A stretch of DNA of 64,000 bases, taken from Actinernus sp. WN-2022. Lineage: Eukaryota; Cnidaria; Anthozoa; Actiniaria; Actinernidae. The DNA lies in the NCBI GenBank assembly GCA_030867875.1, contig JAOWCC010000019.1:36189976-36253975 (forward strand). Reading direction: 5' to 3'. Below are positions 1 through 10,905 of the stretch, piece by piece. The position numbers and the translations under genes are program-made. Numbering within the stretch: the stretch's first letter is position 1; each line of letters starts with the position of its first letter. A model generated the notes under the pieces. That model was given only the letters and a program-made list of their open reading frames with translations. It searched no databases and was not told the origin of the DNA.

Positions 1-1590
1 TGCAGAGGCAACTGCAACTAGCTATGGGATGCCTAGAGTAGCAAGTAGAAAGGTTTAATTGACTGTGTTCAATTGCCAAGAACATCCTTGTTAATTGTTG
101 AACAGTTTTGACCAGCTATCTCAATAGCTGAGTGTAAATACTATTGACCGCCACGTAGAGAACCCGATTAAAGACGAAAGAAAAGGCTTATCAGGAAGCT
201 ATATAGAATTTGTGGTTCAAAGCACTTACGTACTTAGCCTGGAAAGCCTAAAATGCAACGGGAGGATGATGCATGCATAGACTTTAGGCCATTTCAGGGA
301 TGGCAACATGTGAAAAGCTTTTTTCTTTCATTAAAATGATAAAAAAAGATAACTGGGTGTTCAGTAGTGCTAATTTTAGCGCCATGTATCTATGTTTGAC
401 ATTCCACCACAGGTATCCCAAGCGAAATTCGTAAAACTGCAAAGAAAGGTCACGTGATCATATCTTTAACATTTTCTAGCACAGCATACCACGTATGCAA
501 CTAATATATCAGTTCCAAGTTTATTTTTGTACTCTAAGGCCTGTTTTTAGGCAATTAAATTTTCAGCCTCGTTTCCATGTTGGCGATTTTAGGGCATGCG
601 CAGATCTCGAGTCCAGAGCTTAACCTAGCTTGGATCCATATCACAAATTGTTTGTTACATGGTTAGAAGTAATTGTGCAAAGTTTCATGCTTTTATCACA
701 AAAGTGAACAATTTTGGTCGATAACAGCTGGACTATGTAGTGAGTTAGCCCTAAAACCCAAAATAACCAGAAGAAAAAGACGAAATAGGAAGAAAAAAAG
801 AAAATGGTTAAAACAATTAACTAGGGATTATTTTGGATTAACTTAGTATCTAACTGCATATATGCATATTTTGATGAGATTGTGAGGGACTGGGTACTAG
901 TAGCACTATCATATATAGTAAATAAGTAGAGGGATTTCACATTGATCACTTGGTGGCGCATTGGTTAAGGATTGGACCAACAGATCCAGTATGGTAATTG
1001 AATATGGCAATATAGTTAATTAAAGCAATGTACCACTGCATGTGTGGGGAGTTATGGGGAGAGGGGTAGGGGAAGGAAGTGATAAAGGAAGAGAGAGGTA
1101 GGAAAAGACAGGGGGAGGGGAGGATGAATATATTTTTAGTACCCCAAAAAAAATACTAGTTAGAAAAAAATAACTGCAACATAGACGTGATGAGTTCAGT
1201 TATAAAGTACATCCATAAACAAAACCCTTTTGAAAGCCAAGCTATGTTCACACAGTATGCCTGTGTTGCAAGCTTTGTCTTATTTTAATGATCTCAAAAT
1301 CGACTACCAAAATTGGTGTACTCCCATGGACAGTCAAGTTAAGAAAAATATTGTGCTGAGACTTACATTACCATAACTTTTTTCAGCTGATACTTGATGT
1401 GATCTGAATATTATGTATTATGAGGAATATGTTCCTGTGTTTGTCGCAAGAATTAAAGATTAGAAATGTTGTAGAGCATTAAAAAGAAACAGAGGAAATG
1501 GTAAGAGTGTCCAAGATGTAAGCTTGTCTCTTATATGATATGACAATGACAATACTAATAATGCATGTGTTGCAGTTTATATTGACTTCC
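1..1590. other. AT-rich noncoding stretch, no gene seen
   Basis: No reading frame of useful length, RNA gene or clear repeat boundary is visible. The only structured sites are a purine-rich tract near 1,050-1,130 and a tRNA A-box-like string (TGGCGCATTGGTTAAGG) near 952-968. That string has no B box at the expected distance, so no tRNA or SINE is called. Confidence 0.5.
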
Positions 1591-1680
1591 CTTGACCCTG
1601 GGTCAAATCAAACTTGTCCATCTTGACCCTGAGTCAAATGAAACTAGTTCAACTTGACCCTGCAAGGCTCAAAATTAAAA
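1591..1680. repeat. 31-bp tandem repeat, three copies
   Basis: The string CTTGACCCTG recurs at 1,591, 1,622 and 1,653, a period of exactly 31 bp, and the later copies are more degenerate. Copy 1 contains the palindrome TTGACCCTGGGTCAA and copy 2 a near-palindrome. No coding function is suggested. Confidence 0.75.
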
Positions 1681-1964
1681 CAATGTTCAAGTTGCAAATT
1701 TGTGACTGAATAAGTGCGAGTTATGTAGTCGCAATGTCTATATTTTTGGTCACTAATAAGAAATAATGGTCAGTGAAAAGACAAAACTGCTAAATAATTT
1801 CTAGTCAAATTATCCTCGAGGACTGTGCACACCTATAGGCCCCCTGAGGCAGAACCGACCTTTACTCAGAAGTAGTTAAATCATCTTGAGCACTGTGTGC
1901 ACCAGCCGGAGGGGGCCGTAGAGAGCCAGGTTTTTACATTTTGCATTTTTCATCCTTTTTGGTC

Positions 1965-2045
1965 TTACCAGGTAATGCAGGATTCAAACCCTGGACCTTT
2001 GGAATGAAAGGTGGATGCACTAACCACTGTGCTACCGTAAGCTCA
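1965..2045 (-). repeat. tRNA-derived SINE head (pol III promoter)
   Basis: Read on the minus strand, an A-box-like TAGCACAGTGGTTA (2,021-2,034) is followed by a B-box-like GGTTTGAATCC (1,980-1,990). Vestigial stems lie between them (GCAC/GTGC D-arm, ACCTTT/AAAGGT anticodon-like arm). The arms are too imperfect for a working tRNA, so this is better read as a SINE head or tRNA pseudogene. The sequence on its 3' side (down to about 1,800) may be the SINE body. Confidence 0.6.
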
Positions 2046-2184
2046 AAAGTGAACCTACATTCATACATTCATACATATGCACATATATCAATACAAAGTA
2101 TTATTTGAACTTGATAGAGCTTCAAGACATTGAGTGGAAATTAACTGATCCGATTTATCTCTTTTTAGTGTAACAAGAAAATTA

Positions 2185-2357
2185 AAGCAGTAAAGGACCA
2201 ATGGAGGAACCAAGGTAGCATTCAATGTGCACTTTGACTCCGTCCACCATCAAGAAACGCTGCTCGACGAGACTGTTAACAGCTGTGACATTTGCCAGTG
2301 AGTCCTTCAAGGTTGAATAATATTCGCTTGCCTTGATAATGGCAAGCGCATGATTTC
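2185..2357 (-). pseudogene. exon of a DDE-transposase-like repeat gene (C-terminal of two)
   Basis: Minus-strand exon beginning after a good acceptor (CTTACAG at the 2,358 boundary). It reads GNHALAIIKASEYYSTLKDS and ends near VDGVKVHIECYLG, then runs into a stop. The pattern of a VDG segment followed by a short hydrophobic strand resembles the part of large cnidarian RNase H-fold transposase-like proteins just before the second catalytic Asp. Here the sequence breaks off before any Asp or CxxC motif, so the gene looks truncated. Its splice phase does not match the exon at 3,092-3,345, so at least one exon is missing between them. Family assignment is inference from remembered protein patterns. 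Confidence 0.35.
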
Positions 2358-2416
2358 CTGTAAGTACAATAGTTATATATAACAGTTTTATAAACATTAA
2401 AGTTGATTTCAATGGT

Positions 2417-2700
2417 AATTGCCCTATATCATTATGATGTCACATCAAAATGGGTATGTTAGCGCTCGCCTCTCACCGTTATGTCCCGGGTTCGATCCCA
2501 GCTCGGGTCATATGCGAGTTGAGTTTGTTTGTTGTGTTGTTCTCTCCCTTGCCACGAGGGTTGTTCTCCGGTTTTCCTCCCTCCGCAAAAATCAACACGT
2601 GAGCTTGAATGTAGTTAGTAGAGAATATATGTGTGGAGTGAACCGATACGGAAGAGTATTTATTTATTAAAACAATCTATTGTTTAACTGCTAAGAATCA
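2417..2700. mobile_element. 5' part of a palindromic-ended MITE, interrupted by a SINE
   Basis: 2,417-2,450 and 2,669-2,700 together match the left portion of the complete MITE at 38,028-38,352 (AATTG-N-CCTATATCATTATGA, then TCAAAACAAT.TATTGTTTAA.CGCTAAG). The match is split by the SINE at 2,451-2,668. Similarity stops after 2,700, so only the left part of this copy remains. Confidence 0.75.
2451..2668 (+). repeat. tRNA-derived SINE nested in the MITE
   Basis: Contains a strong B box, GGTTCGATCCC (2,489-2,499), preceded by AGCGCTCGCCTCTCACCGTT. It is followed by a body rich in GTTTGTTTGTTGTG and TTCTCCGGTTTTCCTCCCTC, a pattern seen in anthozoan SINEs. The A box is missing, so the copy seems 5'-truncated. 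It lies between TCAAAA and TTAAAA, a possible short target duplication. A small open frame over it (2,419-2,670) is not considered a gene. Confidence 0.65.
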
Positions 2701-3091
2701 TAGTATTTTATTATCATTGTAGCTCAATGTTGATCAATGTAGGTCAGTACTTAAAAATTGTGACATGTTCATACCAGCATAGGGCAAACGTCAGTATAAA
2801 TAGATTGGTGCTGTGTGACATCTTGGCCCCATCACCAGATATTTCAACTTTGAGATTCATTGAGGGGTTGGCTGTTGTTTTCAACTGAAAAAATATTATT
2901 GTGTATGTCCAGTAAATATCCATATAACCTCCCCAGGTGGTATTTCATTTTTTCCAATATATACACTCTCTATTTTACGGACCATATTTCCCCATCCCCC
3001 TTGGGGAGGTATGTAATACAAGTTATCCTGAGATGATAAAGAGCATACTTATTGTGTTACATATGATGTTATTGTCATAAATTAAACTCAC
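2701..3091. other. noncoding, between two exons of the DDE-like gene
   Basis: No coding frame or repeat boundary was recognised. It corresponds to the intron space of the minus-strand gene, including the missing exon or exons inferred from splice phase. Confidence 0.4.
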
Positions 3092-3345
3092 ATAATTTCT
3101 TATTTCCCACTCCAGAAGCAGTTTGAGTGGCAGTTCAGCACCTTCTGCCTTGCCTGGGGTCCTAGTGATCTCCCACTCACTGTCCATAACTTTGATGCAG
3201 CTTTCCACCAGATGGGTTTTGGGCAGCTGCTCATCAAGCTGGGTTAGCTCGTGGTATCCTTGAATGGAAATCGAAAACCTATCGATAGTCCTGACTTTAT
3301 CCTTTTCATCACCACTAAGCCTTTCATGACGTTCTTTTAGTGTTT
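3092..3345 (-). pseudogene. exon of a DDE-transposase-like repeat gene (N-terminal of two)
   Basis: Minus-strand exon flanked by a polypyrimidine acceptor (TTTCCTTCCAG) and donor GTGAGT. The frame is open throughout (TLKERHERLSGDEKDKVRTI ... LPLKLLLEWEIRNY): charged, helical, with no zinc motif. Such segments lie upstream of the catalytic core in cnidarian transposase-like repeat proteins, and the exon at 2,185-2,357 probably belongs to the same gene. No catalytic residue is visible, so function is not claimed. Confidence 0.35.
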
Positions 3346-3712
3346 CTGGAAGGAAACACATATTGTTATGCAAAGTTATAATAATAATAATAATGTATAA
3401 ATTTATGTACCGCTTAAATTATGTAAAATATTCAAAAGCGCTTTACATTAAGTTAAAGGAGAGTAAATATTTGTATATACACACAAACAGGCTAAAAAAG
3501 TAATAGTTTAAAACGGATTAAATATATGCTATTATAGTGATACGAATTAAATATAATAATGACTGATAATAGGATTTATATGCCAGTCGGAGCATATGTA
3601 GTACAACCAATTAAGGCGCCCAAACAGATGTACTACGACTGGCATACAAATCCATAATGTAAATCGGTATTGAAAGAAAAATATATTTAAAAAGTTCAAA
3701 ATATTAAAAAGT

Positions 3713-4357
3713 TCAAAAATGACGATCAAATGCTTTCTTAAAAAGATAGGTCTTCAATTGGATCTTAAAAGAGTCAATGTTACTGCAGAGTCTAATAGTC
3801 AGGGATAGAGAGTTCCATACTACAGGGCCTGCATGGGCAAACGCCCTGTCACTCAAGGTCTTGCATTTTGTTCGAGGAGCCAAGAGTAGATGTCTGTCAT
3901 CTGATCTTAAATGATATGGGCTGACAGGCTTACTTAATAGTAGTTCCGAGATGTAGTTCGGCGCCATGCCGTTCAGACCCTTGTATGCAAGAAGAGCGAT
4001 CTTGAACTCAACCCGATACTTAACAGGCAACCAGTGGAGGTGAATCAAGACAGGAGTGATATGGACAAATCTCGGTATTAAGCATGTCACTCTTGCAGCA
4101 GCATTGATAACCTTCTGTTGACGATCATGCTGGTATTGGGGCAGTCCGAATAGGAGCGAGTTACAGTAATCCAGGTGTGACGTCACAAATGCATGGACCA
4201 GCGTCTTGGTTGACTCAACAGACAGGAATGTTCTTATATGTCTGATGTTGTAGAGGCCCCTGAATGCTTTACTGCAAACCTTTCCCACATGAACGTTCAT
4301 AGACATGCGGTTGTCAAACCACGAGCCCAAGTTCCGGCTTGATGTCAGAATCACCAA
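3713..4357 (-). pseudogene. LINE-B ORF2 C-terminal region
   Basis: About 200 codons. NLGSWFDNRMSMNVHVGKVC and FVTSHLDYCNSLL are the thumb and post-RT motifs of L2/CR1-type LINEs (S-x-LDYCN-S/A-LL), followed by LHWLPVKYRVEFKIALLAYK and ending in FKIQLKTYLFKKAF, a typical C-terminus. It overlaps the next upstream fragment in another frame, so a frameshift lies near 4,314-4,357. Confidence 0.85.
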
Positions 4358-4721
4358 CCTTGAGAGAGTTGATGGTGACTTTAGACAGCTGCTGACGAGA
4401 TCCGATGATCAAAAATTCTGTTTTAGTGTCATTGAACATCAGCCTATGAGAAACTAACCAAGCACGAACATCATCAATACATTCCTCGATAACTTTCACT
4501 GCTTGATCTTGAGCAGATGACGACTCCGGCCGAAATGAGAAATAGAGTTGCGTGTCATCGGCATATCCATGAACAGATGGGAGGTGCTTGCTTACCACCT
4601 GGAAGAGTCGAGAAGCGTACAGCAGGAAGAGAACTGGCCCAAGGCAGCTTCTCTGGGGAACCCCACACTTTAGATTGACGAGTACCTGCTGTTTTCTACC
4701 AGAAAGATCGACTTGATCCAT
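4314..4721 (-). pseudogene. LINE-B reverse transcriptase, palm with YADD box
   Basis: GVPQRSCLGPVLFLLY is RT motif B (GVPQGS-x-LGP in active enzymes, with Arg in place of Gly here). GYADDTQLYF is motif C with both catalytic Asp residues. TKTEFLIIGS follows as motif D/E. The segment is joined by frameshifts to its neighbours at 4,670-4,721 and 4,314-4,357. Confidence 0.9.
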
Positions 4722-5218
4722 TTAAGCGCATTACCGACAACACCAAAATCCGACTGCAATATGTCCACCATAATCCTATGGTCGATCGTATCAAAGGCCA
4801 CGCTCAAGTCGAGGAGCACAAGCAGAGTTACTTCCTGCCTGTACATACTCATTAAAATGTCACTCTGAACTCTCAAAAGAGCTGTCTCCGTCGAGTGGAA
4901 TTGGCGATATGATGACTGGTTCGTAGGCAGAGGAGCATTCTCGGTGCAATGCTTGAAAAGCTGACAGAAAACAGCCTTCTCCGTAGATTTAGAGGCAAAT
5001 GACAAGTTACTAACCGGTCTAAAGTTCTTGAAAATAACATCCAGGCCAAGTTTCTTAGGGAGGGGTATAATAAGTTTAACTTTCCCGTTCTCCGGAACAT
5101 ATCCTTCTTGTAGCGATAAGTTGATCATATGAGTAATAACAGTCAGTTCATTAGCACATAGTTTCAACAGCCACGTTGGGATCGGATCCAACTGACAGGA
5201 TGCATTTGAAGAGCCCAT
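4670..5218 (-). pseudogene. LINE-B reverse transcriptase, fingers and motif A
   Basis: Contains LDPIPTWLLKLC, KLIIPLPKK, NFRPVSNLSF (RT motif 1/2), QFHSTETALLRVQSDIL, and motif A LVLLDLSVAFDTIDHRIM with the first catalytic Asp. This order is diagnostic of CR1/L2/Jockey-type RT. It reads toward 4,721, where a frameshift leads to the YADD segment. Confidence 0.88.
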
Positions 5219-5236
5219 AATTATGTCATGGACCTC

Positions 5237-6034
5237 TTATTCAGAGACAAGAGCGAACTTTTCCAGCTTAACATCAGGGAGACGACATTTGACGGACGGC
5301 GAGTCAACTACGATGTTATCAATGTCATCTCTAATCAGCTGAATTTTTCGGGAAAAGATTTCACCAAAGTTAACCGCCAGATGACAGCGGTCATAATGTG
5401 GGGGGTGTGGATTCTCCTGACGTTCTTTACACAGCGAATTTACCAATTGAAAGAGCTTCTTTGAGTCACCAGCACATTGGTCGAGGAGATCGGAGTAGTG
5501 ATTTTTCTTTACATTGTTCAGAAGTGCAGAATATTTATTGCATACACTGCGATAAGCAACCCTATTACATTGACGTTTAGATTTCAACATCTTTTTCTGC
5601 AATTTCCGACGCTTGGCTTTGAGTTCCTTAAGTTCGTCGCTGAACCATGGAACCCTTGGTCTGACCACTACCACCTTTCTTTGTAAAGGAGCATGCTTAT
5701 CCAGAATATGTGATAGCGTATCATCATAACACTTTGCCAGATCGTCCAAACTAGAACAAGGTATACTACATGAATTAGATGTTGCAATGTCAGCTTTGAA
5801 GGCTTCGAAATTGATTTGTTTGAGCTTGCGAAATTGCAGCTTATTCACTGACAGGTTAAGACCAGGAACGGACAGTTTACATTCAAGAAAACAATGGTCA
5901 GAAATGGAGAAGGTAGATTGCGGAGAATGTACACAAATGTCATTAGACGATCTTGAGATAAGAAGATCCAGTATGTGTCCAGACGAATGAGTACGTACCC
6001 TTACATGCTGTAAAAGCCCAAACGTTTCCAACAA
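5237..6034 (-). pseudogene. LINE-B endonuclease C-terminus and linker to RT
   Basis: HILDLLISRS and STFSISDHCFLECKLSV match the last motifs of an APE-type endonuclease (SDH with the active-site His). A lysine/arginine-rich linker follows (VPWFSDELKELKAKRRKLQK), typical between the endonuclease and RT of L2/CR1 LINEs. A short open frame on the opposite strand is a shadow. Confidence 0.85.
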
Positions 6035-6248
6035 GTCATTACATTTCCTAGCGTCGCTCTAGATGAAAGCTGAAGTCACCGGTAATCAGTAATACTTCGG
6101 GGCACATAACAACGTTCTCCAGGTAGGCGGAAAACTCTTCAAAAATACACTTGAAAGAACAGGGTGAGCTTCAGAGTAAGGTGGGCGATATACAGCAACA
6201 ACCTTGATACCACGATTCCACACGATTCCATTCGGAAAACTCAAACGA

Positions 6249-6746
6249 TCATTTTTCACTGCCATCAGCTAAAGACACTTTATAGTCATTATTGAACATA
6301 ACGCCTGTTCCCCCGCCTCTCCTATCAGATTGTCTTGGAAAGCTCTTGAGTGAATATCCAGGAGGAGACAACGCAGCAACACTAACTGTATCAATATTAT
6401 TGCCCACAACGTGATCAACAATATCAGCAGTCTTGTTCTTGACAGATCTTGCATTAACATTGGCAAATCGTAGTAATTTCCTTGCTCGGAGAGGACGCGG
6501 GTCTTTCTTTACAGTAGATAGATTGGACAAGTTACTTCCGCGACAGGAAACAACAGAAGGACTCCACACACAGTCCCGCACGGGGTCTAGCAGGTGGTCC
6601 CGAGGGATGTTTAGATTGGAAGAATCTTGCGCGTTGGATACATCGCATACGTTAGATGGATCCCGCACACAGTCCGCACGCAGGCTTGCAGGCGGTCCCA
6701 AGGGATGTTTAGATTGGAAAAATATTGCGCGTTGGATACATCGCAT
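6249..6746 (-). pseudogene. LINE-B ORF2 N-terminus, start of endonuclease
   Basis: LRFANVNARSVKNKTADIVD is the N-terminal APE-endonuclease motif (N-x-R-S with the conserved Asn), and RRGGGTGVMF is the following strand. The segment between 6,034 and 6,249 is frameshifted. The upstream part of the frame is built from the local tandem repeats and may be noncoding. Confidence 0.75.
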
Positions 6747-6790
6747 ACGTTAGTTGGATCCCGCAAGTGATCCTGAGAGCTATTCAGTTG
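6590..6790. repeat. about 98-bp tandem duplication with degenerate third copy
   Basis: GGATGTTTAGATTGGA recurs near 6,605 and 6,703, with the following ATTGCGCGTTGGATACATCG-type segment repeated as well. More diverged pieces (GTTGGATAGATCTTGCACGG) continue to about 6,840. It lies at the 5' end of the LINE-B coding region and accounts for several overlapping open frames on both strands. Confidence 0.75.
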
Positions 6791-7495
6791 CACATTGGAA
6801 TAATCCCGCACGTTGGATAGATCTTGCACGGCGAGTGAATCCCGCAAGTAATCCCAAAGGTCGTTAAGCTGCGGCGTGATTGTTTACTTAGGAGCTGTAT
6901 CCTTTACTTGCATATTTAAGTTGTTCTTTCGCCATCTTCTTGAATATTTAATGAGTTCGCTTCGAATTCGCTTGAAATATGAACCTGAACAGTATTTTCC
7001 GGTCGAGATTGTGGACATTTAGTGGTAGATAGTTCTTTTGAAGTGCCTGTGTAGATCTTGGGGAAGATTAGCTGTCTTGAGTGAGAGTCAGAGACAAACT
7101 TCGTCTGAGCACGGAACTGAGAGTGAAATATATTGCAAATAACAATGATCAGTTTCGTTTTCCTCAGTGAACGCTCACGATAAACAGTCCCAACTACTAC
7201 ATTCTTCCCATGGGGAATGCAAATTTCAACAAAAAGTGACTCAATTAAGTCAGAGTTCGAAAAAGTACAGTCGGAATGTAATTTATATTCTAAGTGTTTT
7301 TGTAAACAAAGTCATGTGCCTCCTCCAGTTTTAGTTGTTCGATGATTTTAATTAAAATTATACCTAGGAATGTTGACTAGATCAGAAGTTTGATCGTTCA
7401 GCCGAGTTTCTGAAATTCCTATTACTGCAAATTGATGTTTTAAATTAGCTAACATATGTCTGAATGTATCAAAGTTTCCGTATAAACTACAAGCA

Positions 7496-7774
7496 TTAAT
7501 GAAAAGTTGTTTTTGTTGGATCATCTAAGGTTAGAGGGTTAACTTCATCTTCAACAAAGTAGTTGCTGGGAGAGGCACAGAAAGATATATTTTGGTCTGG
7601 GTCAAGATTATTCATAAATGATAAGGATTGTGTTTCGGTAATTGAGTTAAATAATAAAGAATCTAAACGATCAATGTTGTAGTTTACGGGTCCATGGGCT
7701 AGTTCGTAAACAGCTACATCAAAAGCTTTATCGTCTAAGTGGCAAAAGGTTAGTACGCTTTCAAATAGAGACAT
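7496..7774 (-). pseudogene. LINE-A ORF2 N-terminal segment before the endonuclease
   Basis: A 92-codon frame directly upstream, in transcript order, of the endonuclease motif at 7,390-7,450. Its hydrophilic character (YNIDRLDSLLFNS ... DDPTKTTF) fits an ORF2 N-terminal lead. No catalytic motif lies in it. Confidence 0.5.
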
Positions 7775-7838
7775 CTGAAGTATTAGGTACAGTTACTCAC
7801 GAGTAGCACCACTAGAAACTGGTGCGGTTTCTCTGAAA

Positions 7839-8048
7839 TTAGGTCGTCTTTATTCCCTCATCCGGAGATCTGGTGGAGTTTGGTCTTTCATGGATAATGA
7901 GTTTATCGAAACGCAGAAATGCAACTTTGCCATTCTTTCTGGCGTCATACATTCGCAGGAGAAGATCTCGCCTTCTATCCAAAACTCTCTCCAAGAAGTC
8001 TTCTCTTACATAGATTTCAGTTCCTTTTAGCTTTTTCTTGTTGGCCAA
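7839..8048 (-). pseudogene. LINE-A ORF1 C-terminal domain fragment
   Basis: LKGTEIYVREDFLERVLDRR and ARKNGKVAFLRFDKLIIH match the C-terminal (CTD-like) part of L1-type ORF1 RNA-binding proteins. It is separated from the main ORF1 by a frameshift and stop at about 8,048-8,079. Confidence 0.7.
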
Positions 8049-8078
8049 GATGGCTTCGCGGGTTTTATAGTTTAGAAA

Positions 8079-8630
8079 CTATGCGACGACTACTCGAGGT
8101 TTGACCAAGGAATTTGCAATCAGTCGGCGAGCATGGCCAACACGGTGGGCCCTCTCTATCGTGAAATCCTCTAACTGAAATTTGTCAGCTAAGATATTCT
8201 TGACTTTTTGTTCTCTATAATTCCATGATTCAGATGGATCTTCTGGAATCCCATCAAAGCATATATTATTTCTGCGAGATCTGTTTTCTAGATCGTCGAC
8301 TTTTATGACGATATCCTCTGTATTGCTTCGTAGCTCTGAAACCACGGTAGCCATATCCTTTGTTTCATCGGCGTTGTGATTATTTTCTTTGACGAAGTCA
8401 TCAAATTGTGTCTGTGTAAACTGAAGGCTGTTCTTGACGTCTTGGAGGTCTCGAATCAGTTGATCGACTCTCTTGTTGATGGAAAACATGAATACAGTAA
8501 TAAAAGTCTTCATAGTTGATTCTTGTGACTTTAGCAACTCTTTCACCATACTAAGTGGAATAGAATCAACTTCTGGGTTCAAAGAACTTTGATTTTTGTC
8601 CGAGCTGGATTTCGAGTGTGTGGACGCCAT
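8079..8630 (-). CDS. LINE-A ORF1 protein: coiled coil plus RRM start
   Basis: About 183 codons from ATG at 8,630. It begins with a Ser/Asn-rich leader, continues with a long coiled coil (RVDQLIRDLQDVKNSLQFTQ and on), and reaches DDLENRSRRNNICFDGIPED, the conserved entry to the RRM domain of L1-type ORF1 proteins, then ERAHRVG. Such proteins bind the LINE RNA as trimers. The frame is lost before the end of the domain, so the copy is defective. Confidence 0.8.
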   Translation of the reverse strand: MASTHSKSSSDKNQSSLNPEVDSIPLSMVKELLKSQESTMKTFITVFMFSINKRVDQLIRDLQDVKNSLQFTQTQFDDFVKENNHNADETKDMATVVSELRSNTEDIVIKVDDLENRSRRNNICFDGIPEDPSESWNYREQKVKNILADKFQLEDFTIERAHRVGHARRLIANSLVKPRVVVA

Positions 8631-8869
8631 TGCTAATTATGCTAATACTAGTTCCATAGTATATGAACTAACGAACCACTCGGCCATGTGGGATGCTTAA
8701 AGTCAAAGCAAATATTCAAAAATTACTAACAAACAGTGTATATAAACAGTCTCCAGGGATGAAATGACGGATGGAACTTTAACTGTTTGTATCCAATTAA
8801 CAGCCACAAAACGAGTGATTACTCGATACATGCGCAGTACCATGACATAGCCCCTTTAACCGATAAAGC

Positions 8870-9935
8870 AAAAAAAGCGCTGTTCTCGCTCAAAAGAGTT
8901 TTTTTTCAGAACATAATAATATGACACCATATTTACAGGACAATTTGTTTGATTCCTTAATCAAACCTATTGTCCTGTATGGGGCTGCGGATTTGCGCCA
9001 CAGAATCTCTTAAAACAATAGAGGCTATACAATTAAAAGTAAGCAAATGGATCTTAAAAGTTAATGCCAAAGCAAGTAATTTAGCTGTACCTTCGGAGTT
9101 GGGCCGCTACCCACTGGAAATAGATATAAAGAAAATAATTAACTGGTATTGGTCGCACGTAATGCAAACCGACCCCTCCAGATTAACAAATCAGGCGTAT
9201 AAAGTTGTCACTAGACATGGCAAATAAAGGATTGAATTGTTGGGCTGCTAAGGTGCGATCGATATTGAATGATACTGGCTATAGCTATATCTGGATGCAA
9301 GAAATAACGCTAACAAATTTAGTACAAAATGATATCATACAAAGATTACGTGACTCCCACACATTCAAACGTGGCGAGCTGAAAAGGATCAAAGTAGAAA
9401 GCTAAGTATGTATGATAAGATTAAGGATAATTACAACAAAGAAAGTTACTTGACAACTATAAAAAATCCAGATAAAATATCCTGCGTTACAAAGTTTAGA
9501 ATTAGACCCATAAGCTCAGGATTGAAACGGGTAAATACGAGAAACTGAATCCCCTACCAAAGACTGAAAGGTACTGTATGGTATGTGATTTGAAAGAAGT
9601 AGAAGTTGAATTTCATTTTGTAATGAAGTGCAGCAAATTCGAAAGGCAGCGAGGAATGCTATTTGATGAGGTTATTAAAACAACTTCCTCTTTTGAGAAT
9701 ATGAACAGCTGGCAAATATTTTATTACTTGTCCAGTGCTAGAGAAAATGAGGTTATTTGCGAACTTCCTGTTCCAGTGTTTTAAAGAGAGAGAATTGATG
9801 ATTAACCTCCTGTCTATCGCTTAGGATTTTAAAACTTTTAAACTATTATTAGTGTAATTTATTAACTTATCCTGTAACGACTGTTGAACGCTACACGTTG
9901 TAAAATGTCAATAAAGTTTATTATTATTAAAAATT
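8870..9935 (+). mobile_element. LINE-C, 3' end of a non-LTR retrotransposon
   Basis: Broken plus-strand frames give the C-terminal part of an RT protein: SLIKPIVLYG in one frame, then ESLKTIEAIQLKVSKWILKV and LGRYPLEIDIKKIINWYWSH (8,970-9,227), NCWAAKVRSILNDTGYSYIW (9,205-9,405), and a CCHC-like YCMVCDLKEVEVEFHFVMKC end (9,578-9,784). The element ends in AATAAAGTTTATTATTATTA (about 9,908), a polyadenylation signal with a 3' microsatellite. Only the 3' third is present. Confidence 0.75.
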
Positions 9936-9984
9936 ATGCCGAAAACCTACTCTTTTATACACTTCTGACCACAAATAGAAGCAT

Positions 9985-10905
9985 TGCAATACATGCACAG
10001 ATTAACTGTGCAGTTTTCTTAATTGAAAAAAAGAGTTTGACACAGTTGATCATCAAATTCTTATAACCAAACTACGTTGCTATGGCATTAGAGAAATCGA
10101 ATTGAAATGTTTTCATTCGTACTTGAGTAATAAAATGCATGCTTGTTATGTTAACGGTCTGAGGACCTGGAGCTGAAATGTGGCATTCCTCAAACTCTAT
10201 CTTAGGCCCGTTACTCTTCCTGCTGTATATTAATTACTTGCCAGGCTGCCTATGTAACTCGATTCCAAATATGTACGCGGACGACACTAATATACCTTTA
10301 GCGATGTCGATAAACTAAGTTAAATTCTGACCTGGAGAGTATGAACTCGTGGCTACAGTCAAATAAGCTGAGCATAAATATTGTGAAAAGTGAATATATC
10401 ATCATTGTATCACGACAGAAAATTAGCAAACTTGATTGTGAGCCAAATATTTCAATAGGCGGAATTAGACTTAAAAAGGTAAAGACAGTCAAAAGATGAG
10501 AACCTTATCTGCTCTATGGGATAATTATGGTATTACATGTACAGTACAAAATAATCTTCAAAAGCTACAAAACAGAGCTGCTAGGATCATCACTTATTCC
10601 GGCTATGAAGTCAGATCGAAAGATCTGCTAAATCACCTAAACTGGCAAACACTTAGGGAAAGATGGTTCCTGCATAACGCAGTTTTGGTGTATAAAATAA
10701 ACAAGGATTTAGCCCCACATTAACTTAGCAGACATTTTAAAACGGTTAATAGTAAGCATGACTACAATTTACGGGGCAACCATATACATTTTTGTACTCC
10801 CCTCCCTAGCACCAATTTCTTTAAAAACAGCATAGCCTATAACGGTGCGGTACTATGCAGTTCACTTCCAGAACCTACTCGAACATGTAGTAATCTCCCA
10901 GCCTA
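9985..10905 (+). mobile_element. LINE-D, CR1-like fragment with many breaks
   Basis: In broken plus-strand frames: FDTVDHQILITKLRCYGIRE-like motif A near 10,035-10,095, a relic of GIPQ near 10,180, a YADDT-like relic near 10,270, and LQKLQNRAARIITYSGYEVR with LNHLNWQTLRERWFLHNAVL (10,560-10,690), the standard C-terminal CR1 motif. It follows LINE-C directly and carries many stops and indels. Confidence 0.7.

Larger units (their letters stand above)
3378..7160 (-). mobile_element. LINE-B, L2/CR1-like non-LTR retrotransposon
   Basis: Minus-strand LINE with endonuclease, reverse transcriptase and C-terminal segments in order, and a 3' end marked by an ATT/AAT microsatellite at 3,380-3,396, as in L2/CR1 relatives whose RT recognises short 3' repeats. 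The 5' limit is uncertain: the reading changes from LINE-A endonuclease to this element between about 6,900 and 7,160. Many frameshifts and stops show it is dead. The 3' UTR covers about 3,400-3,710. Confidence 0.8.
7160..8640 (-). mobile_element. LINE-A, CR1/L2-like, 5' part only
   Basis: Minus-strand LINE that keeps ORF1 (8,630 to about 7,839) and the beginning of ORF2 with endonuclease motifs (FAVIGISETRLNDQTSDLVN at about 7,390-7,450; TKTGGGT and NVVVGTVYR further on). It ends where LINE-B begins, so it is either truncated or interrupted by LINE-B. Confidence 0.7.

Noticed and set aside
945..1000. Possible tRNA gene or SINE from an A-box-like string
   Set aside because: No B box at the required distance and no cloverleaf stems.
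1965..2045. Functional tRNA gene
   Set aside because: Only partial acceptor and anticodon pairing; A and B boxes fit a SINE head better.
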